A stretch of 40,493 bases of DNA, taken from NCBI GenBank assembly GCA_023251155.1, contig JAHEZH010000030.1, positions 1 through 40,493 of the forward strand, given 5' to 3'. The position numbers were made by a program, and so were the translations under genes. This DNA is from Flammeovirgaceae bacterium (GTDB lineage: Bacteria; Bacteroidota; Bacteroidia; Cytophagales; Cyclobacteriaceae). Below, in pieces: positions 15,724-24,876 of the stretch. Under the pieces are notes generated by a model. The model saw only the letters and a list, made by a program, of their open reading frames with translations, searched no databases and was not told the DNA's origin. The number at the start of each line of letters is the position of its first letter. The stretch's first letter is position 1.

Positions 15724-17477
15724 ACGGGGATCAGATTATATTCAATTCATTTTTTCCGTTGTGGCTGGTAACGGCAGTAGCTGTTGTGCTCACTCTGTTT
15801 TTTATCTGGAAAGAGATACAACGCAAACAACACTACCTGGCTATTCGCATTATTGCCCAACTGATTATTACGATTACATTAGTTGTACTTATCATCCGCC
15901 CCTCCGTAAAGCGGGAAAAGACCATTGGCGCAGCACTGCTACTCACCAAAAATTACAATAAACGCATTGCCGATAGTTTGGTTGAGAAATACGGAATGAG
16001 GGTAATTCGTTCTTCCGATGCGGACGCTTATCCTAAAGCAAAGAGCATCACTTCCTGGCATTCGTTACAGGAAGATGCGAAAGACATTCGCTTCGTAGTG
16101 GGTGAAGGCGTTCCCATTTCTGCACTGGAGGAGTACGATTTACATTTCGATTATATTAAAAACAAGCTACCGGAAGGCATCACCCAAATCACACCGTCAT
16201 CACTGAAAAAAAATCAATTGAATTTCATTCGCGGAAGAGTAAATCACACACAAGCCTCTTCATTGCAACTGATTAGTCCGGCCGGTATCGAAGATTCAAT
16301 CACGTTGAAGAATTCAGGCACGACCGAATTTGCTTTACGAACATTGCCTAAACAAGCCGGAAGATTTCTGTACAAATTGAATCTGACAGCGGATGGAAAG
16401 ATTCTTGAAAGCAATACATTGCCGGTAGAGGTCATCGAAGAGCAAAAACTCAACATCTTATTCCTTCAGCAGTTCCCCACCTTTGAAACACGCTACCTGA
16501 AAAACTACCTGGAAGACCACGGTCACTCCATCACGCTGCGCTATCAGGTTTCAAAAAATGTATATCACTACGAGTATGGCAATCGCGACAAGCAACTACT
16601 ACCTAAGCTCACCACTACTGTGCTCGATGCATTGGATGTGCTGTTCATTACACCGGAAGCGATCAATGATTTAAGTCAGTCCGAAATACAATCACTTGAA
16701 TCGGCAGTCCGCCATGGATTGGGAATGATCCTTCTCATTTCGAAGCCGGTTAAAAACATTCAGCGATTTCTTCCTTACGAACTGACTGCAGTAACCACCG
16801 ACACCATTGCTTTATCTTCGGATCAATGGAAAAATAAAATCACGTTTTCTGCCGCCCCCTGGCGAATGAGGTCTTCCCCTGCCGTGAGTGCGGTACAGGA
16901 AGACACCGATCATCGCGCGCTTTCGGGTTACTTCTATCAGGGAGCAGGAGTCACCGCCTTTCAGCTGTTAAGTGAAACTTACCGGCTAATGCTGGATGGA
17001 AAAAAGACTGCGTATGCCAGTGTATGGTCGCCATTGATTGAACATGCCTCGCGCAAAAAACCACAACCCTTCCGGCTACGCATTACTTCACTGTTTCCGT
17101 ATGCACCGGATGAACCGGTTCATTTTGAAGTAATCGCAGCTGCTGATGCTCCTGCCTTGTATTATGACAGCATCCGTATTCCACTGAAGGAGAATGTAAC
17201 GATTCATCAATTATGGCATGGAACGGTGTGGGCAGATCAGGCGGGATGGCACCAGTTCTCCGCACCCGATTCTTCCCGGTTCAATTTTTACGTAACTGAC
17301 AAAAGTGAATGGAATGCATTGCGCGTAAGTAATCAGGTCGGGCGCAATCGGCTATGCACAGCAAAAGATTCCGGCGCTGTAAGCAATATCGCGGAATACG
17401 AACCACTTTCTCCCTTGCTGTTCTTCCTGCTATTTATAGCGGCCTCGGGCACGCTGTGGCTGGTCGCCAAATTGTAA
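15720..17477 (+). CDS. Membrane protein of the MoxR operon, GATase-like domain
   Basis: A 585-residue protein with two N-terminal helices (about 8-28, WLVTAVAVVLTLFFIW, and 39-62, IIAQLIITITLVVLII), a long soluble domain and one C-terminal helix (LLFFLLFIAASGTLWLVAKL). The middle section KLNILFLQQFPTFETRYLKN, with TVLDALDVLFITPEAINDLS and VRHGLGMILLISKP, has the order of a class-I glutamine-amidotransferase-like Rossmann domain. This is the same arrangement seen in BatA-like proteins with C-terminal GATase domains. The usual catalytic Cys is not present, so an enzyme is unlikely. It is the last gene of the overlapping cluster; the topology mirrors that of the BatA-like gene two positions upstream, which suggests a paired or heteromeric role. 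No family name is assigned. Confidence 0.72.
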   Translation: MNGDQIIFNSFFPLWLVTAVAVVLTLFFIWKEIQRKQHYLAIRIIAQLIITITLVVLIIRPSVKREKTIGAALLLTKNYNKRIADSLVEKYGMRVIRSSDADAYPKAKSITSWHSLQEDAKDIRFVVGEGVPISALEEYDLHFDYIKNKLPEGITQITPSSLKKNQLNFIRGRVNHTQASSLQLISPAGIEDSITLKNSGTTEFALRTLPKQAGRFLYKLNLTADGKILESNTLPVEVIEEQKLNILFLQQFPTFETRYLKNYLEDHGHSITLRYQVSKNVYHYEYGNRDKQLLPKLTTTVLDALDVLFITPEAINDLSQSEIQSLESAVRHGLGMILLISKPVKNIQRFLPYELTAVTTDTIALSSDQWKNKITFSAAPWRMRSSPAVSAVQEDTDHRALSGYFYQGAGVTAFQLLSETYRLMLDGKKTAYASVWSPLIEHASRKKPQPFRLRITSLFPYAPDEPVHFEVIAAADAPALYYDSIRIPLKENVTIHQLWHGTVWADQAGWHQFSAPDSSRFNFYVTDKSEWNALRVSNQVGRNRLCTAKDSGAVSNIAEYEPLSPLLFFLLFIAASGTLWLVAKL

Positions 17478-17535
17478 TGTGACTTATTGCAGCAGTTAGG
17501 ATTAAGAAGGTTATTCAAATAACTTTGCCGTCATT

Positions 17536-17931
17536 ATGCGCAAACTACTCTACCACACTTTAGTTGTTTTGTCAGCTCTTTTTGCTTCCTGTTCGGAGGG
17601 ATTAAAGGGAGATGAAGGAAAGATTCTGGGACGCTGGGAGCAAGCGGGCAAAAAATACGATCCCAACGATTCAACCAACTCGGTAATCTGGTACGAATTC
17701 AAGGATAAAGAAAATGCAAAAAGCTATGTAGGTGAGTTTACCTATACACTTGACACCACAAAAAAAACACTTACCGCCACCACGCACATGCTCAGCACCG
17801 ATGGGCACACACCATTCAAGCAAGTATTTTTTGAGAAGAACTATGTAATGAAAAAAGATACGCTTACCCTCAGCTACATCAGTAAAACCACCGGGCAGGA
17901 ATTGAAGACGGTACTGGTAAGACCAAAGTAA
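17536..17931 (+). CDS. Small lipoprotein
   Basis: A 131-residue lipoprotein. The signal peptide ends in the lipobox LFASC (Cys19), and mature residues begin CSEGLKGDEG. The body reads ILGRWEQAGKKYDPND, VIWYEFKDKENAKSYVGEFTY, LTATTHMLSTD and DTLTLSYISKTTG, an alternation of strands that resembles small lipocalin-like proteins (G-x-W near the start of the barrel). It stands 58 bases after the MoxR operon and 9 bases before the convergent DUF3052-like gene. It is probably anchored in the inner or outer membrane and faces the periplasm. Function unknown; the lipocalin-like fold is a guess from the strand pattern. Confidence 0.75.
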   Translation: MRKLLYHTLVVLSALFASCSEGLKGDEGKILGRWEQAGKKYDPNDSTNSVIWYEFKDKENAKSYVGEFTYTLDTTKKTLTATTHMLSTDGHTPFKQVFFEKNYVMKKDTLTLSYISKTTGQELKTVLVRPK

Positions 17932-17940
17932 AGTACTTAC

Positions 17941-18363
17941 TCATTTCCTGTCTTTCAGGCGAATGACAAATTTCAATCCCGACCACACGTCATCGACCGC
18001 ACATACTTTTACATCTACCAACCCATTGGCTAATCCGAAATCGCGGATTTTATTTTCATCCAAATCGGTAGCCACTTTCGATGATTTCTTGGGCCACGAT
18101 ATCCACATCATGCCCTGCTGCTTCAATGCCTCTTTGCATTGAAGAAATTCTTTTTCGAAAACATTCATTTCCTTTACAAAGAGATGAACAAAATCCAACG
18201 ACTCTCTAGCTACCTTCTTTTTCACCTTCACTCCTTCCGGGAGAGGGCTAAGCCATTCCCAATACGCTTCCGGTTCGTTCAACACAAAGCAGTGGTATCC
18301 TTCTTTGATACCTAATTTTTTCAACAGCGGAGTCCCTGAATATCCTGCCATAGGGCGTATCAT
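17941..18363 (-). CDS. DUF3052-like protein
   Basis: A 140-residue cytoplasmic protein. It begins MAGYSGTPLLKKLGIKEGYH and ends GLVDVKVCAVDDVWSGLKFV followed by a basic tail. 'GYSGTPL-xKKLGIK' at the start and 'DDxWSGLKFVIR' at the end are, from memory, the two conserved blocks of the DUF3052 family, which has no known function. The start at 18363 adds four residues (MIRP) ahead of a second Met at 18351; the domain begins at the latter, so either start is possible. The gene is convergent with the small lipoprotein gene, 9 bases away, and lies just past the terminator of the LPP20 gene, so it is probably transcribed separately. Confidence 0.75.
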   Translation of the reverse strand: MIRPMAGYSGTPLLKKLGIKEGYHCFVLNEPEAYWEWLSPLPEGVKVKKKVARESLDFVHLFVKEMNVFEKEFLQCKEALKQQGMMWISWPKKSSKVATDLDENKIRDFGLANGLVDVKVCAVDDVWSGLKFVIRLKDRK

Positions 18364-18382
18364 TATTAGAGGATCATTAAAA

Positions 18383-18415
18383 TAAAAAAAGCTCCCGAGA
18401 GTATCAGGAGCTTTT
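18383..18415 (-). terminator. Intrinsic terminator for the LPP20 gene
   Basis: Read on the minus strand, a perfect 9-base-pair stem (AAAAGCTCC at 18387-18395 with GGAGCTTTT at 18407-18415 on the plus strand) is followed by a run of seven T. It lies 19 bases after the stop of the gene at 18435. Confidence 0.8.
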
Positions 18416-18434
18416 CAATACGAGTTTGAAAATA

Positions 18435-19007
18435 TTAGTTACCGCCTTTGCTCAACTTATCCATCTCAGCATTGAACGTATCTTTGAATTTTTCGTAATC
18501 GTAGTCGATTTTCAAACGCTCATCTTTTGAAAGACGTTCGTTGTATTTAGCCACCAGATCATCTGCGGATAACTCAAGAGCGACATACGTTTTGTAGGTA
18601 CCATTTTCAGTCTTCATCAGCTTTTCGCACTTGGTTACAATGCCAGACAAAGTCTGATCTACCACTTCACGGTTAAGGCTCTCAAAACGTTGCTCTAACT
18701 CTTCTTTGTTATTCATCGTGCGTGAGTTCACATAGTTATCCGTTACTGTTTTTACAGTAGTCTGAATAGCTTGTGCGAGTTCGTTACGCGCGTTGGTTAA
18801 TGCTTTCTTTTTAGAGGTCACCTGGTCCATGCTTTCGCCCATGGAGTTGGAACGGAAGTACTTGGAAGTAGTGAAGAAATCGGGGCCTGAGCAAGGCACT
18901 ACCACTTCGGTTTCACCCTTAGGCAATTTCTCTTTTCCTTTACAGCCGGCAATTACTGCTACTGCAATCGCAATCACTACAAAAGAAAGGTTAGTTAACT
19001 TTTTCAT
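18435..19007 (-). CDS. LPP20-type lipoprotein
   Basis: A 190-residue lipoprotein with a clear signal peptide (VVIAIAVAVIAGC, lipobox Cys22). A Lys/Glu linker is followed by a single domain that includes FFTTSKYFRSNSMGESMDQV, then helices with KKALTNARNELAQAIQTTVK and a final strand GTYKTYVALELSADDLVAKY. The order 'A-R-N-E-L-A-x-x-I' then 'T-Y-V-A-L-E' is that of the LPP20 lipoprotein family, whose members sit in the outer membrane of Helicobacter and many others, with no known activity. A second LPP20-like lipoprotein gene lies 103 bases upstream on the same strand. A terminator follows. Confidence 0.8.
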   Translation of the reverse strand: MKKLTNLSFVVIAIAVAVIAGCKGKEKLPKGETEVVVPCSGPDFFTTSKYFRSNSMGESMDQVTSKKKALTNARNELAQAIQTTVKTVTDNYVNSRTMNNKEELEQRFESLNREVVDQTLSGIVTKCEKLMKTENGTYKTYVALELSADDLVAKYNERLSKDERLKIDYDYEKFKDTFNAEMDKLSKGGN

Positions 19008-19110
19008 ATACGTGGGATAATTTTAATTATGCAATTTAATTAATGCAATTAACAGGCCATACTAAATCAGGTTTGATTTTTTCAGTCCAAAAAATCCAAA
19101 AAATTGATTT

Positions 19111-20484
19111 TTACTGTAAAATCGCATTTAATAGCTCCGGCAATTTTTCTTTTTCCAGATTTTCCACCGCCTTGTTATAGGCTTCCTGGCTGGAGCGGTC
19201 AAAATCAAGGCTGTATCCTTTTATACGATCCAGCGTAACCGCATAGATTTCTTTGTTGTCTTTGGCCGCCGCCACACGAATCACTGCCGTAACATAGGTG
19301 ATGTAAATGCTGCCCGACACGGCCCCCTTTTCCGAGTTCGCATTCACATTCAATAGCAGTTCTGCCTTGCTCTTATCATCCGTAAATTCAAAGCCTGAAT
19401 TGGTCAGGTAGTTCTTGATTTTATTCGTGAGTTGCTGATTGTCTTTATTCACATCCAGGCTCTTTTCTATTGCAGTAGCATACACCAACGGCCGCTGCAC
19501 TTTCAATAAGATGTTGGCTTTGGGCACTACCAGTTTCTGTGCCACCAGCGCATAGATATCAGACGCATTATCTCCTGCAAAGGCAAGCAGGTTAAGCTTT
19601 ACCGCCACCGTCTGCTCCAGGTCTCTCGCGCTGATTTTGGTGATTAAAATCTTCGCCTGCCCTCCTTCATTGGTTTTGTAATCAGGAAAAACATCACCTG
19701 CCCCTTTTTCGAAAGAAGCTTTCAATGGCAAATCAGCAATATTCTTTTTGGAATCCTTATAGGTGGCTTTCACCATCACGGTGTGATCATTCAATGCTAC
19801 TCTCCGGTTCAATACAATTTCATTGGGCGTAATCGTGAGTTGCATCTTGTCCAACAGACGCTGAATGTTGGCATAGATTTCGTTGGTTAACACAATCTCT
19901 TTTTCTTCAAACATGATGCGGATAGGCTCTGCCAGGTATTTCTCCACCGCTCTGAATCCCTGAAAATAGAAACTGAGTGCCTGTACATTTTCGTTTGTCT
20001 TCTCGGATTGCTTTGCTTTGGTAAAGAAATCAAGCGCCAGTGTTACGGCATTCCTTTTCTGTTCGTCTTTGATTTCCTTGTAGCGTTGCTTTGACAGGCG
20101 ATAATAAGACCAGTAATTCTTATCATCTTCCCAGACATCTACCTGCTCGTATTCTTCAATCTCATCCGCAGCGGTCGTTTGAATAATCTGTTCGTATTTT
20201 TCCTGAAACTCTTTATTGGCATCGATCTGGCTCAATACAGAGGTAGAGGAAATATTGACTTTAATCTCCGACACCAGGTCATCCAGCGCACTTTTCTTTG
20301 CCGCCTGTATGTAGTTATTGGTGCCATCTTTCTGGCTATGACCAATACCAATATAATAGGTGTCTTGTGGTGGCTTGGACGAAAGCCAGGCCGGCCGCGT
20401 GTTTTGCAGATTAGTCTGAAGGCTGGTATTGACGGCAGGGCTGCAGGCAACCATTAAAAAAACAAAGGGAACAAGGTATTTCAC
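19111..20484 (-). CDS. Large LPP20-like lipoprotein
   Basis: A 457-residue lipoprotein with a very short signal peptide (MKYLVPFVFLMVAC, Cys14). The N-terminal third holds RPAWLSSKPPQDTYYIGIGH and then a helical AAKKSALDDLVSEIKVNISS, the LPP20 pattern 'P-x-W-x-x-x-P ... Y-x-G-x-G ... A-x-x-x-A'. The middle (residues 230-300, VMVKATYKDSKKNIADLPLK and LEQTVAVKLNLLAFAG) looks like an Ig-type beta domain. The C-terminal part (residues 340-457) resembles a second alpha/beta domain ending in LEKEKLPELLNAIL. The family has no assigned biochemical role. It is followed by the smaller LPP20 gene and is divergent from the lipoprotein gene at 20634. Confidence 0.78.
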   Translation of the reverse strand: MKYLVPFVFLMVACSPAVNTSLQTNLQNTRPAWLSSKPPQDTYYIGIGHSQKDGTNNYIQAAKKSALDDLVSEIKVNISSTSVLSQIDANKEFQEKYEQIIQTTAADEIEEYEQVDVWEDDKNYWSYYRLSKQRYKEIKDEQKRNAVTLALDFFTKAKQSEKTNENVQALSFYFQGFRAVEKYLAEPIRIMFEEKEIVLTNEIYANIQRLLDKMQLTITPNEIVLNRRVALNDHTVMVKATYKDSKKNIADLPLKASFEKGAGDVFPDYKTNEGGQAKILITKISARDLEQTVAVKLNLLAFAGDNASDIYALVAQKLVVPKANILLKVQRPLVYATAIEKSLDVNKDNQQLTNKIKNYLTNSGFEFTDDKSKAELLLNVNANSEKGAVSGSIYITYVTAVIRVAAAKDNKEIYAVTLDRIKGYSLDFDRSSQEAYNKAVENLEKEKLPELLNAILQ

Positions 20485-20633
20485 AGAATAAGAAGAGGTT
20501 TTATTCGTTTTTACTAATGCGACATTCGTGCCACTTTCAGAGCGAATGATATAACAAATCTACTGCTTATACTTGCTGGCGATGAATATTGTTTTAATTT
20601 TTTTAGCTTTAGACCTATAAATCAGCGGGTTTT

Positions 20634-21146
20634 ATGAAGAAAGGATTGTTTTTTTTGTGCGGACTGATCCTGCTTGCCTGTCAGGAAACGGAATCGGTAA
20701 ATGAAGTAACCGATTTTACCGGAAATGAAACCACTTATCTGCTTCAGCAGGCATCGGATTATGCGGTAAATGGCACTATTCTATTTAAAGAAAAGAAAGA
20801 CGGAACCACCATTGCCAATGTGCAGCTTAACGGCACGGATGGAACCTTAAAATATCCCGTACATCTCCACCTGGGTAACATCGCTACACCTAACGCGGAA
20901 GTAGCTCTTCTGCTTAGCCCGGTGAATGCGGATAATGGAAAAAGTGAAACCATCATTACGCGCCTGGCGGATGATTCTTCCGTTACCTATCAGCAGTTGA
21001 TTGGCATGGAAGCCTGCATTAAAATACATTTAGCTGAAAGCGGCCCTGATCGTGATGTTATTCTGGCCGGTGGCAATATTGGAAAATCAAGCCTGAAGGA
21101 GGCTACCAGCGGACGGATTGGATTCAGCGTTTGTAAAAGTGAATAG
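20634..21146 (+). CDS. Small lipoprotein with CHRD/SOD-like beta domain
   Basis: A 170-residue lipoprotein with lipobox LLAC (Cys16), followed by CQETESVNEV. The body is beta-rich: NGTILFKEKKDGTTIANVQL, GTLKYPVHLHLGNI, AEVALLLSPVNADNGKSETI, VTYQQLIGMEACIKIHLAES and VILAGGNIG. This layout, with H-L-H in an early strand and a late IKIH strand, resembles CHRD or Cu/Zn superoxide-dismutase-like sandwiches, but the full set of metal ligands is not seen. It is probably periplasmic or surface-anchored. It is monocistronic: it diverges from the LPP20 gene and is convergent with sdhB, and an inverted repeat at 21154 lies between them. The fold is an inference and the function unknown. Confidence 0.7.
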   Translation: MKKGLFFLCGLILLACQETESVNEVTDFTGNETTYLLQQASDYAVNGTILFKEKKDGTTIANVQLNGTDGTLKYPVHLHLGNIATPNAEVALLLSPVNADNGKSETIITRLADDSSVTYQQLIGMEACIKIHLAESGPDRDVILAGGNIGKSSLKEATSGRIGFSVCKSE

Positions 21147-21153
21147 CAATTGA

Positions 21154-21202
21154 TTAAAAGTTTAATCGCGGTTAACAATCCATTATGCGATTAAACTTTT
21201 AA
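21154..21202. terminator. Bidirectional terminator-like inverted repeat
   Basis: A perfect 16-base-pair inverted repeat (TTAAAAGTTTAATCGC at 21154-21169 with GCGATTAAACTTTTAA at 21187-21202) with a 17-base loop fills the gap between two convergent genes. Outer arms are A/T-rich on both sides, so either strand gives a hairpin with a U-rich flank. A true T run is lacking. Confidence 0.6.
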
Positions 21203-21218
21203 CCAACCACTCTGCTAG

Positions 21219-21977
21219 CTACAGCCCCGCTTCGTTCGAACCGATCATCGCTCCGATGTAATCGCGATTCATACGGGCTATGTTAGTCAGTTTTATTTCT
21301 TTAGGGCATTCGGCTTCGCAGGCACCAATGTTGGTACAGTTACCAAATCCTTCTTCGTCCATTTGATTGATCATAGCAACAGCACGTTTGTCACGCTCAG
21401 GTTGTCCTTGTGGTAACAATGCCAGCTGTGATATTTTAGCGGATACGAAAAGCATTGCTGCTGAATTGGGGCAGGCCGCTACGCAGGCACCGCAACCAAT
21501 GCATGCAGCAGCATCCATTGCTTTCTCTGCATCGTCTTTATTTACCGGAAGATTATTTGCATCCTGCGCCTGGCCCGTGTTCACACTGACGAAACCACCT
21601 TTGGCAATGATCCGATCAAATGCACCTCGGTCGGTAACCAGGTCTTTCAATACCGGGAACGCTTTGGCACGCCATGGTTCTACATAAATGGTATCACCAT
21701 CTTTAAACGTACGCATGTACAACTGGCAGGTAGTTGCCGCATGATGAGGTCCATGTGCACGTCCATCGATGTACATACTGCACATCCCACAAATCCCTTC
21801 GCGACAATCGTGGTCGAAGGCAATCGGATCTTCTCCTTTGCGAACCAGGTTATCATTCAAGACATCTACCATCTCCAGGAATGACTGATCTGCATTGATG
21901 TTGTCAATAGTATAATCGACCAATTTACCGGGAGTAGTTGTATTCTTTTGACGCCAAACTTTTAAATTGAATTTCAT
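21219..21977 (-). CDS. sdhB: Succinate dehydrogenase/fumarate reductase iron-sulfur subunit
   Basis: A 252-residue protein, the electron-transfer subunit of complex II. The N-terminal ferredoxin domain holds the [2Fe-2S] ligands Cys58, Cys63, Cys66 and Cys84 ([11 protein letters not shown] ... TTC). The C-terminal domain has [13 protein letters not shown] for the [4Fe-4S] cluster and [15 protein letters not shown] for the [3Fe-4S] cluster. It passes electrons from the flavoprotein to quinone at the membrane subunit. It is the last gene of the minus-strand order sdhC-sdhA-sdhB and starts 8 bases after the sdhA stop. All cluster ligands are intact, and the length is normal for the Bacteroidota/epsilonproteobacterial type. 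Confidence 0.96.
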   Translation of the reverse strand: MKFNLKVWRQKNTTTPGKLVDYTIDNINADQSFLEMVDVLNDNLVRKGEDPIAFDHDCREGICGMCSMYIDGRAHGPHHAATTCQLYMRTFKDGDTIYVEPWRAKAFPVLKDLVTDRGAFDRIIAKGGFVSVNTGQAQDANNLPVNKDDAEKAMDAAACIGCGACVAACPNSAAMLFVSAKISQLALLPQGQPERDKRAVAMINQMDEEGFGNCTNIGACEAECPKEIKLTNIARMNRDYIGAMIGSNEAGL

Positions 21978-21985
21978 GCTCTCAA

Positions 21986-23923
21986 TTATTTATACGATCT
22001 AACCTGCATTTCAATATTCTCGTACACCAACGCTTCCTTGTGTACAATCGGATCTGCATCTACGGAAGTATGTTCCCATGCTGCTACATACGCATAGTTT
22101 GCATCATCCCGTTTTGCTTCACCTGCCTCCTGGTATTCGGTACGGAAATGACCTCCGCATGATTCATTTCTATTCAATGCATCAATCACCATCAGTTCAC
22201 CCAACTCGATAAAGTCAGCTACGCGGCCAGCCTTATCAAATTCAGGGTTGAATTCGTCCAATGTTCCCGGAATTTTCACATCGCTCCAGAATTCCTTACG
22301 CAATTCCTGAATCAGTTTGCGTGCGTGAGTCAATCCTTCAGCATTGCGGGCCATACCACAGTACTCCCACATGATCTTTCCTAATTGTTTGTGGAAATCA
22401 TCAACGGTTTTCTTTCCTTTAATGCCAATCAGTTTTTCAGAGCGGCTCTGAACCTCCTTCTCCGCCTCCACAAATGCAGGATGATCGGTAGAAATCGGTT
22501 TAACAAATATTTCAGAAGAAAGATAATTGCCAATGGTATACGGAATCACAAAGTATCCGTCCGCCAGGCCTTGCATCAACGCAGAAGCTCCCAATCGGTT
22601 TGCTCCATGATCGCTGAAGTTCGCTTCTCCCAGGCAATACAATCCTTTCACAGATGTCATCAGTTCATAATCCACCCAAAGACCACCCATGGTATAATGC
22701 ACTGCAGGATAAATCTTCATGGGTGTTTTCAATGGATCTTCGTTCGTAATATTTTGATACATCGGGAACAACTCACCATAACGTGCTTTTACAACATCGA
22801 TACCGAGGCGTTTGATCGCATCCGCAAAATCAAGGAACACTCCGAAACCGGAAGCCACAATTCCACGGCCATCATCACAGGCTTCTTTGGCTGCACGCGA
22901 TGCAATATCACGTGGACAAAGATTTCCGTAAGACGGATATTTACGCTCCAGGTAGTAATCGCGATCCTCTTCTTTAATATCGGCAGCCGTCTTTTTGCCC
23001 TCGCGAATGGCTTTCGCATCTTCTTTGCTCTTGGGCACCCACACCCGTCCATCGTTACGCAATGATTCAGACATCAGCGTAAGCTTTGATTGATAATCAC
23101 CAGTGACCGGGATACACGTTGGGTGAATCTGTGTATAACAGGGGTTAGCGAAATAAGCCCCTTTCTTGTGTGCTTTCCATGCCGCTGTTACGTTGCTTCC
23201 CATCGCATTGGTTGAGAGGAAGAATACGTTTCCGTATCCACCGGTTGCCAATATCACTGCGTGAGCAAAATGGCGTTCCAGTTTTCCGGTAACCAGGTTA
23301 CGTGCAATGATGCCACGGGCCTTATCTTCGATCTTCACCACTTCCACCATCTCATGACGGTTGTACATGGTCACGTTACCTAATCCGATCTGGCGCTCCA
23401 ACGCTCCGTAAGCACCCAACAGCAATTGCTGCCCGGTTTGACCACGTGCATAAAAGGTTCTGGATACCTGCGCACCACCAAATGAACGGTTATCCAGCAA
23501 GCCACCATATTCACGTGCAAAAGGAACACCCTGTGCCACGCACTGGTCAATGATATTCCGGGATACATCCGCCAGGCGATAGACATTGCCTTCACGTGCG
23601 CGGAAGTCACCACCTTTTATGGTATCATAAAACAAACGGTACACCGAGTCACCATCGTTTTTGTAATTCTTTGCGGCGTTGATACCACCCTGTGCCGCAA
23701 TGGAGTGCGCGCGTCTTGGTGAATCCTGAAAGCAGAATGCCTTTACTTTATAACCCAGCTCGGCCAGTGTAGCTGCAGCAGATGCTCCGGCAAGACCGGT
23801 ACCCACCACAATCACTTCTACCTTGCGCTTGTTTGCCGGGTTGACCAACTTCGCATGTTCTTTATAATTGCTCCACTTTTCGTTTAGGGGTCCGTGGGGA
23901 ATTTTGGAATCCAGTTCAGCCAT
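21986..23923 (-). CDS. sdhA: Succinate dehydrogenase/fumarate reductase flavoprotein subunit
   Basis: A 645-residue protein, the catalytic subunit that oxidises succinate to fumarate or the reverse. The FAD-binding dinucleotide motif is [20 protein letters not shown] (residues 35-54). The histidine that carries covalent FAD is His73 in [11 protein letters not shown]. Other hallmarks are [32 protein letters not shown] and the closing [20 protein letters not shown]. The length and the Gly/Lys-rich insert around residue 300 match the long type found in Bacteroidota and Wolinella rather than the 590-residue proteobacterial form. It lies between sdhC (50 bases) and sdhB (8 bases). It is cytoplasmic and bound to the membrane through SdhC. 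Confidence 0.96.
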   Translation of the reverse strand: MAELDSKIPHGPLNEKWSNYKEHAKLVNPANKRKVEVIVVGTGLAGASAAATLAELGYKVKAFCFQDSPRRAHSIAAQGGINAAKNYKNDGDSVYRLFYDTIKGGDFRAREGNVYRLADVSRNIIDQCVAQGVPFAREYGGLLDNRSFGGAQVSRTFYARGQTGQQLLLGAYGALERQIGLGNVTMYNRHEMVEVVKIEDKARGIIARNLVTGKLERHFAHAVILATGGYGNVFFLSTNAMGSNVTAAWKAHKKGAYFANPCYTQIHPTCIPVTGDYQSKLTLMSESLRNDGRVWVPKSKEDAKAIREGKKTAADIKEEDRDYYLERKYPSYGNLCPRDIASRAAKEACDDGRGIVASGFGVFLDFADAIKRLGIDVVKARYGELFPMYQNITNEDPLKTPMKIYPAVHYTMGGLWVDYELMTSVKGLYCLGEANFSDHGANRLGASALMQGLADGYFVIPYTIGNYLSSEIFVKPISTDHPAFVEAEKEVQSRSEKLIGIKGKKTVDDFHKQLGKIMWEYCGMARNAEGLTHARKLIQELRKEFWSDVKIPGTLDEFNPEFDKAGRVADFIELGELMVIDALNRNESCGGHFRTEYQEAGEAKRDDANYAYVAAWEHTSVDADPIVHKEALVYENIEMQVRSYK

Positions 23924-23973
23924 ATCTTTTTACTTTGAGAACTATTCGTTTAGACGCTGTGCTATTTAATAAC

Positions 23974-24654
23974 TTATTGTATCCAACCCAGATAAATGGC
24001 GATTGGCATCAGTGCAAAAATGACCGGAACTACAATCGAGAAAGTAGTACCGACAAATGAAATCGCACCATTGTATTTATTGTGATTCAGTCCGAGAGAT
24101 TGAAATGCACTTTTAAATCCGTGCAGCAAATGCCAGAAAAGGGAGAAACATCCCAGCACGTAAACAATAACCACAACCGGATTTTGGAATATTACCAGCA
24201 TCTTTCCATACAGATCAATTTCACCATGCTCCCAGTTGCTGATGCCCTGGCTGATGCGGTTGGGAATCCAGAAGTGAGCCGTATGAATCACGAGGAAAAT
24301 CAGAATCAATGTTCCCAGCAATCCCATGCTGCGGCTATACCACTTGCTCTTTTCCGGGTGTTTGGTGAAGCTGTACTTGACAGGTCGTGCGCTGCGGTTT
24401 TGGTTCCATAACAACAAGCCATCAATGATGTGTACCAGAAAACCGACTATCAGGCCAATTTCCAGAAAGCGGATGATGGGATTGGTACCCATGAAGTGCC
24501 CCCAGTGACTGAAGGTTGCGCCTCCATCATTATAAAATATCATCGCGTTGATCGTGCAGTGAATGATCAGGAAGGTGATCAAAAACAAGCCCGTAAGCGC
24601 CATTAAAACTTTCTTGCCGAGTGAGCTTGTCAGAAGGTTAGTAAACCAATTCAT
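23974..24654 (-). CDS. sdhC: Succinate dehydrogenase/fumarate reductase cytochrome b subunit
   Basis: A 226-residue integral membrane protein with about five helices (near 15-37, 55-75, 105-128, 148-172 and 195-220). Histidines suited to binding two b haems are in FLIIHCTINAM, VGFLVHIIDGLLLW, LVIHTAHFW and LLHGFKSAFQSLG, as in the Wolinella/Bacillus-type single large subunit (no SdhD is present). It anchors SdhA and SdhB and provides the quinone site. It is the first gene of the operon; its promoter should lie in the 220 bases upstream, ahead of which is a small membrane-peptide gene on the same strand. Confidence 0.94.
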   Translation of the reverse strand: MNWFTNLLTSSLGKKVLMALTGLFLITFLIIHCTINAMIFYNDGGATFSHWGHFMGTNPIIRFLEIGLIVGFLVHIIDGLLLWNQNRSARPVKYSFTKHPEKSKWYSRSMGLLGTLILIFLVIHTAHFWIPNRISQGISNWEHGEIDLYGKMLVIFQNPVVVIVYVLGCFSLFWHLLHGFKSAFQSLGLNHNKYNGAISFVGTTFSIVVPVIFALMPIAIYLGWIQ

Positions 24655-24876
24655 CTAGTTTAGGATTTAATCTGTTCATCCATACTCAAAACAAATACTC
24701 CTTTCAAAAGTTTAAAATAATGTTCGTACCGAGAACAATTATGAAAGGATTCTTCGCTGATATTTGAACCGGCCAAAAATACTTCTCAAAGCTTTACCAA
24801 ACAATTGAGCGTGCTATTTTAAAGAGTTCTAAATAACGCTTGACACACGAAAAACACTACTGAATGGAACCCATCA

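Noticed and set aside
22385..23065. 226-codon plus-strand frame opposite sdhA
   Set aside because: It lies wholly inside the well-supported sdhA gene, and its translation has no domain character; it is an antisense shadow.
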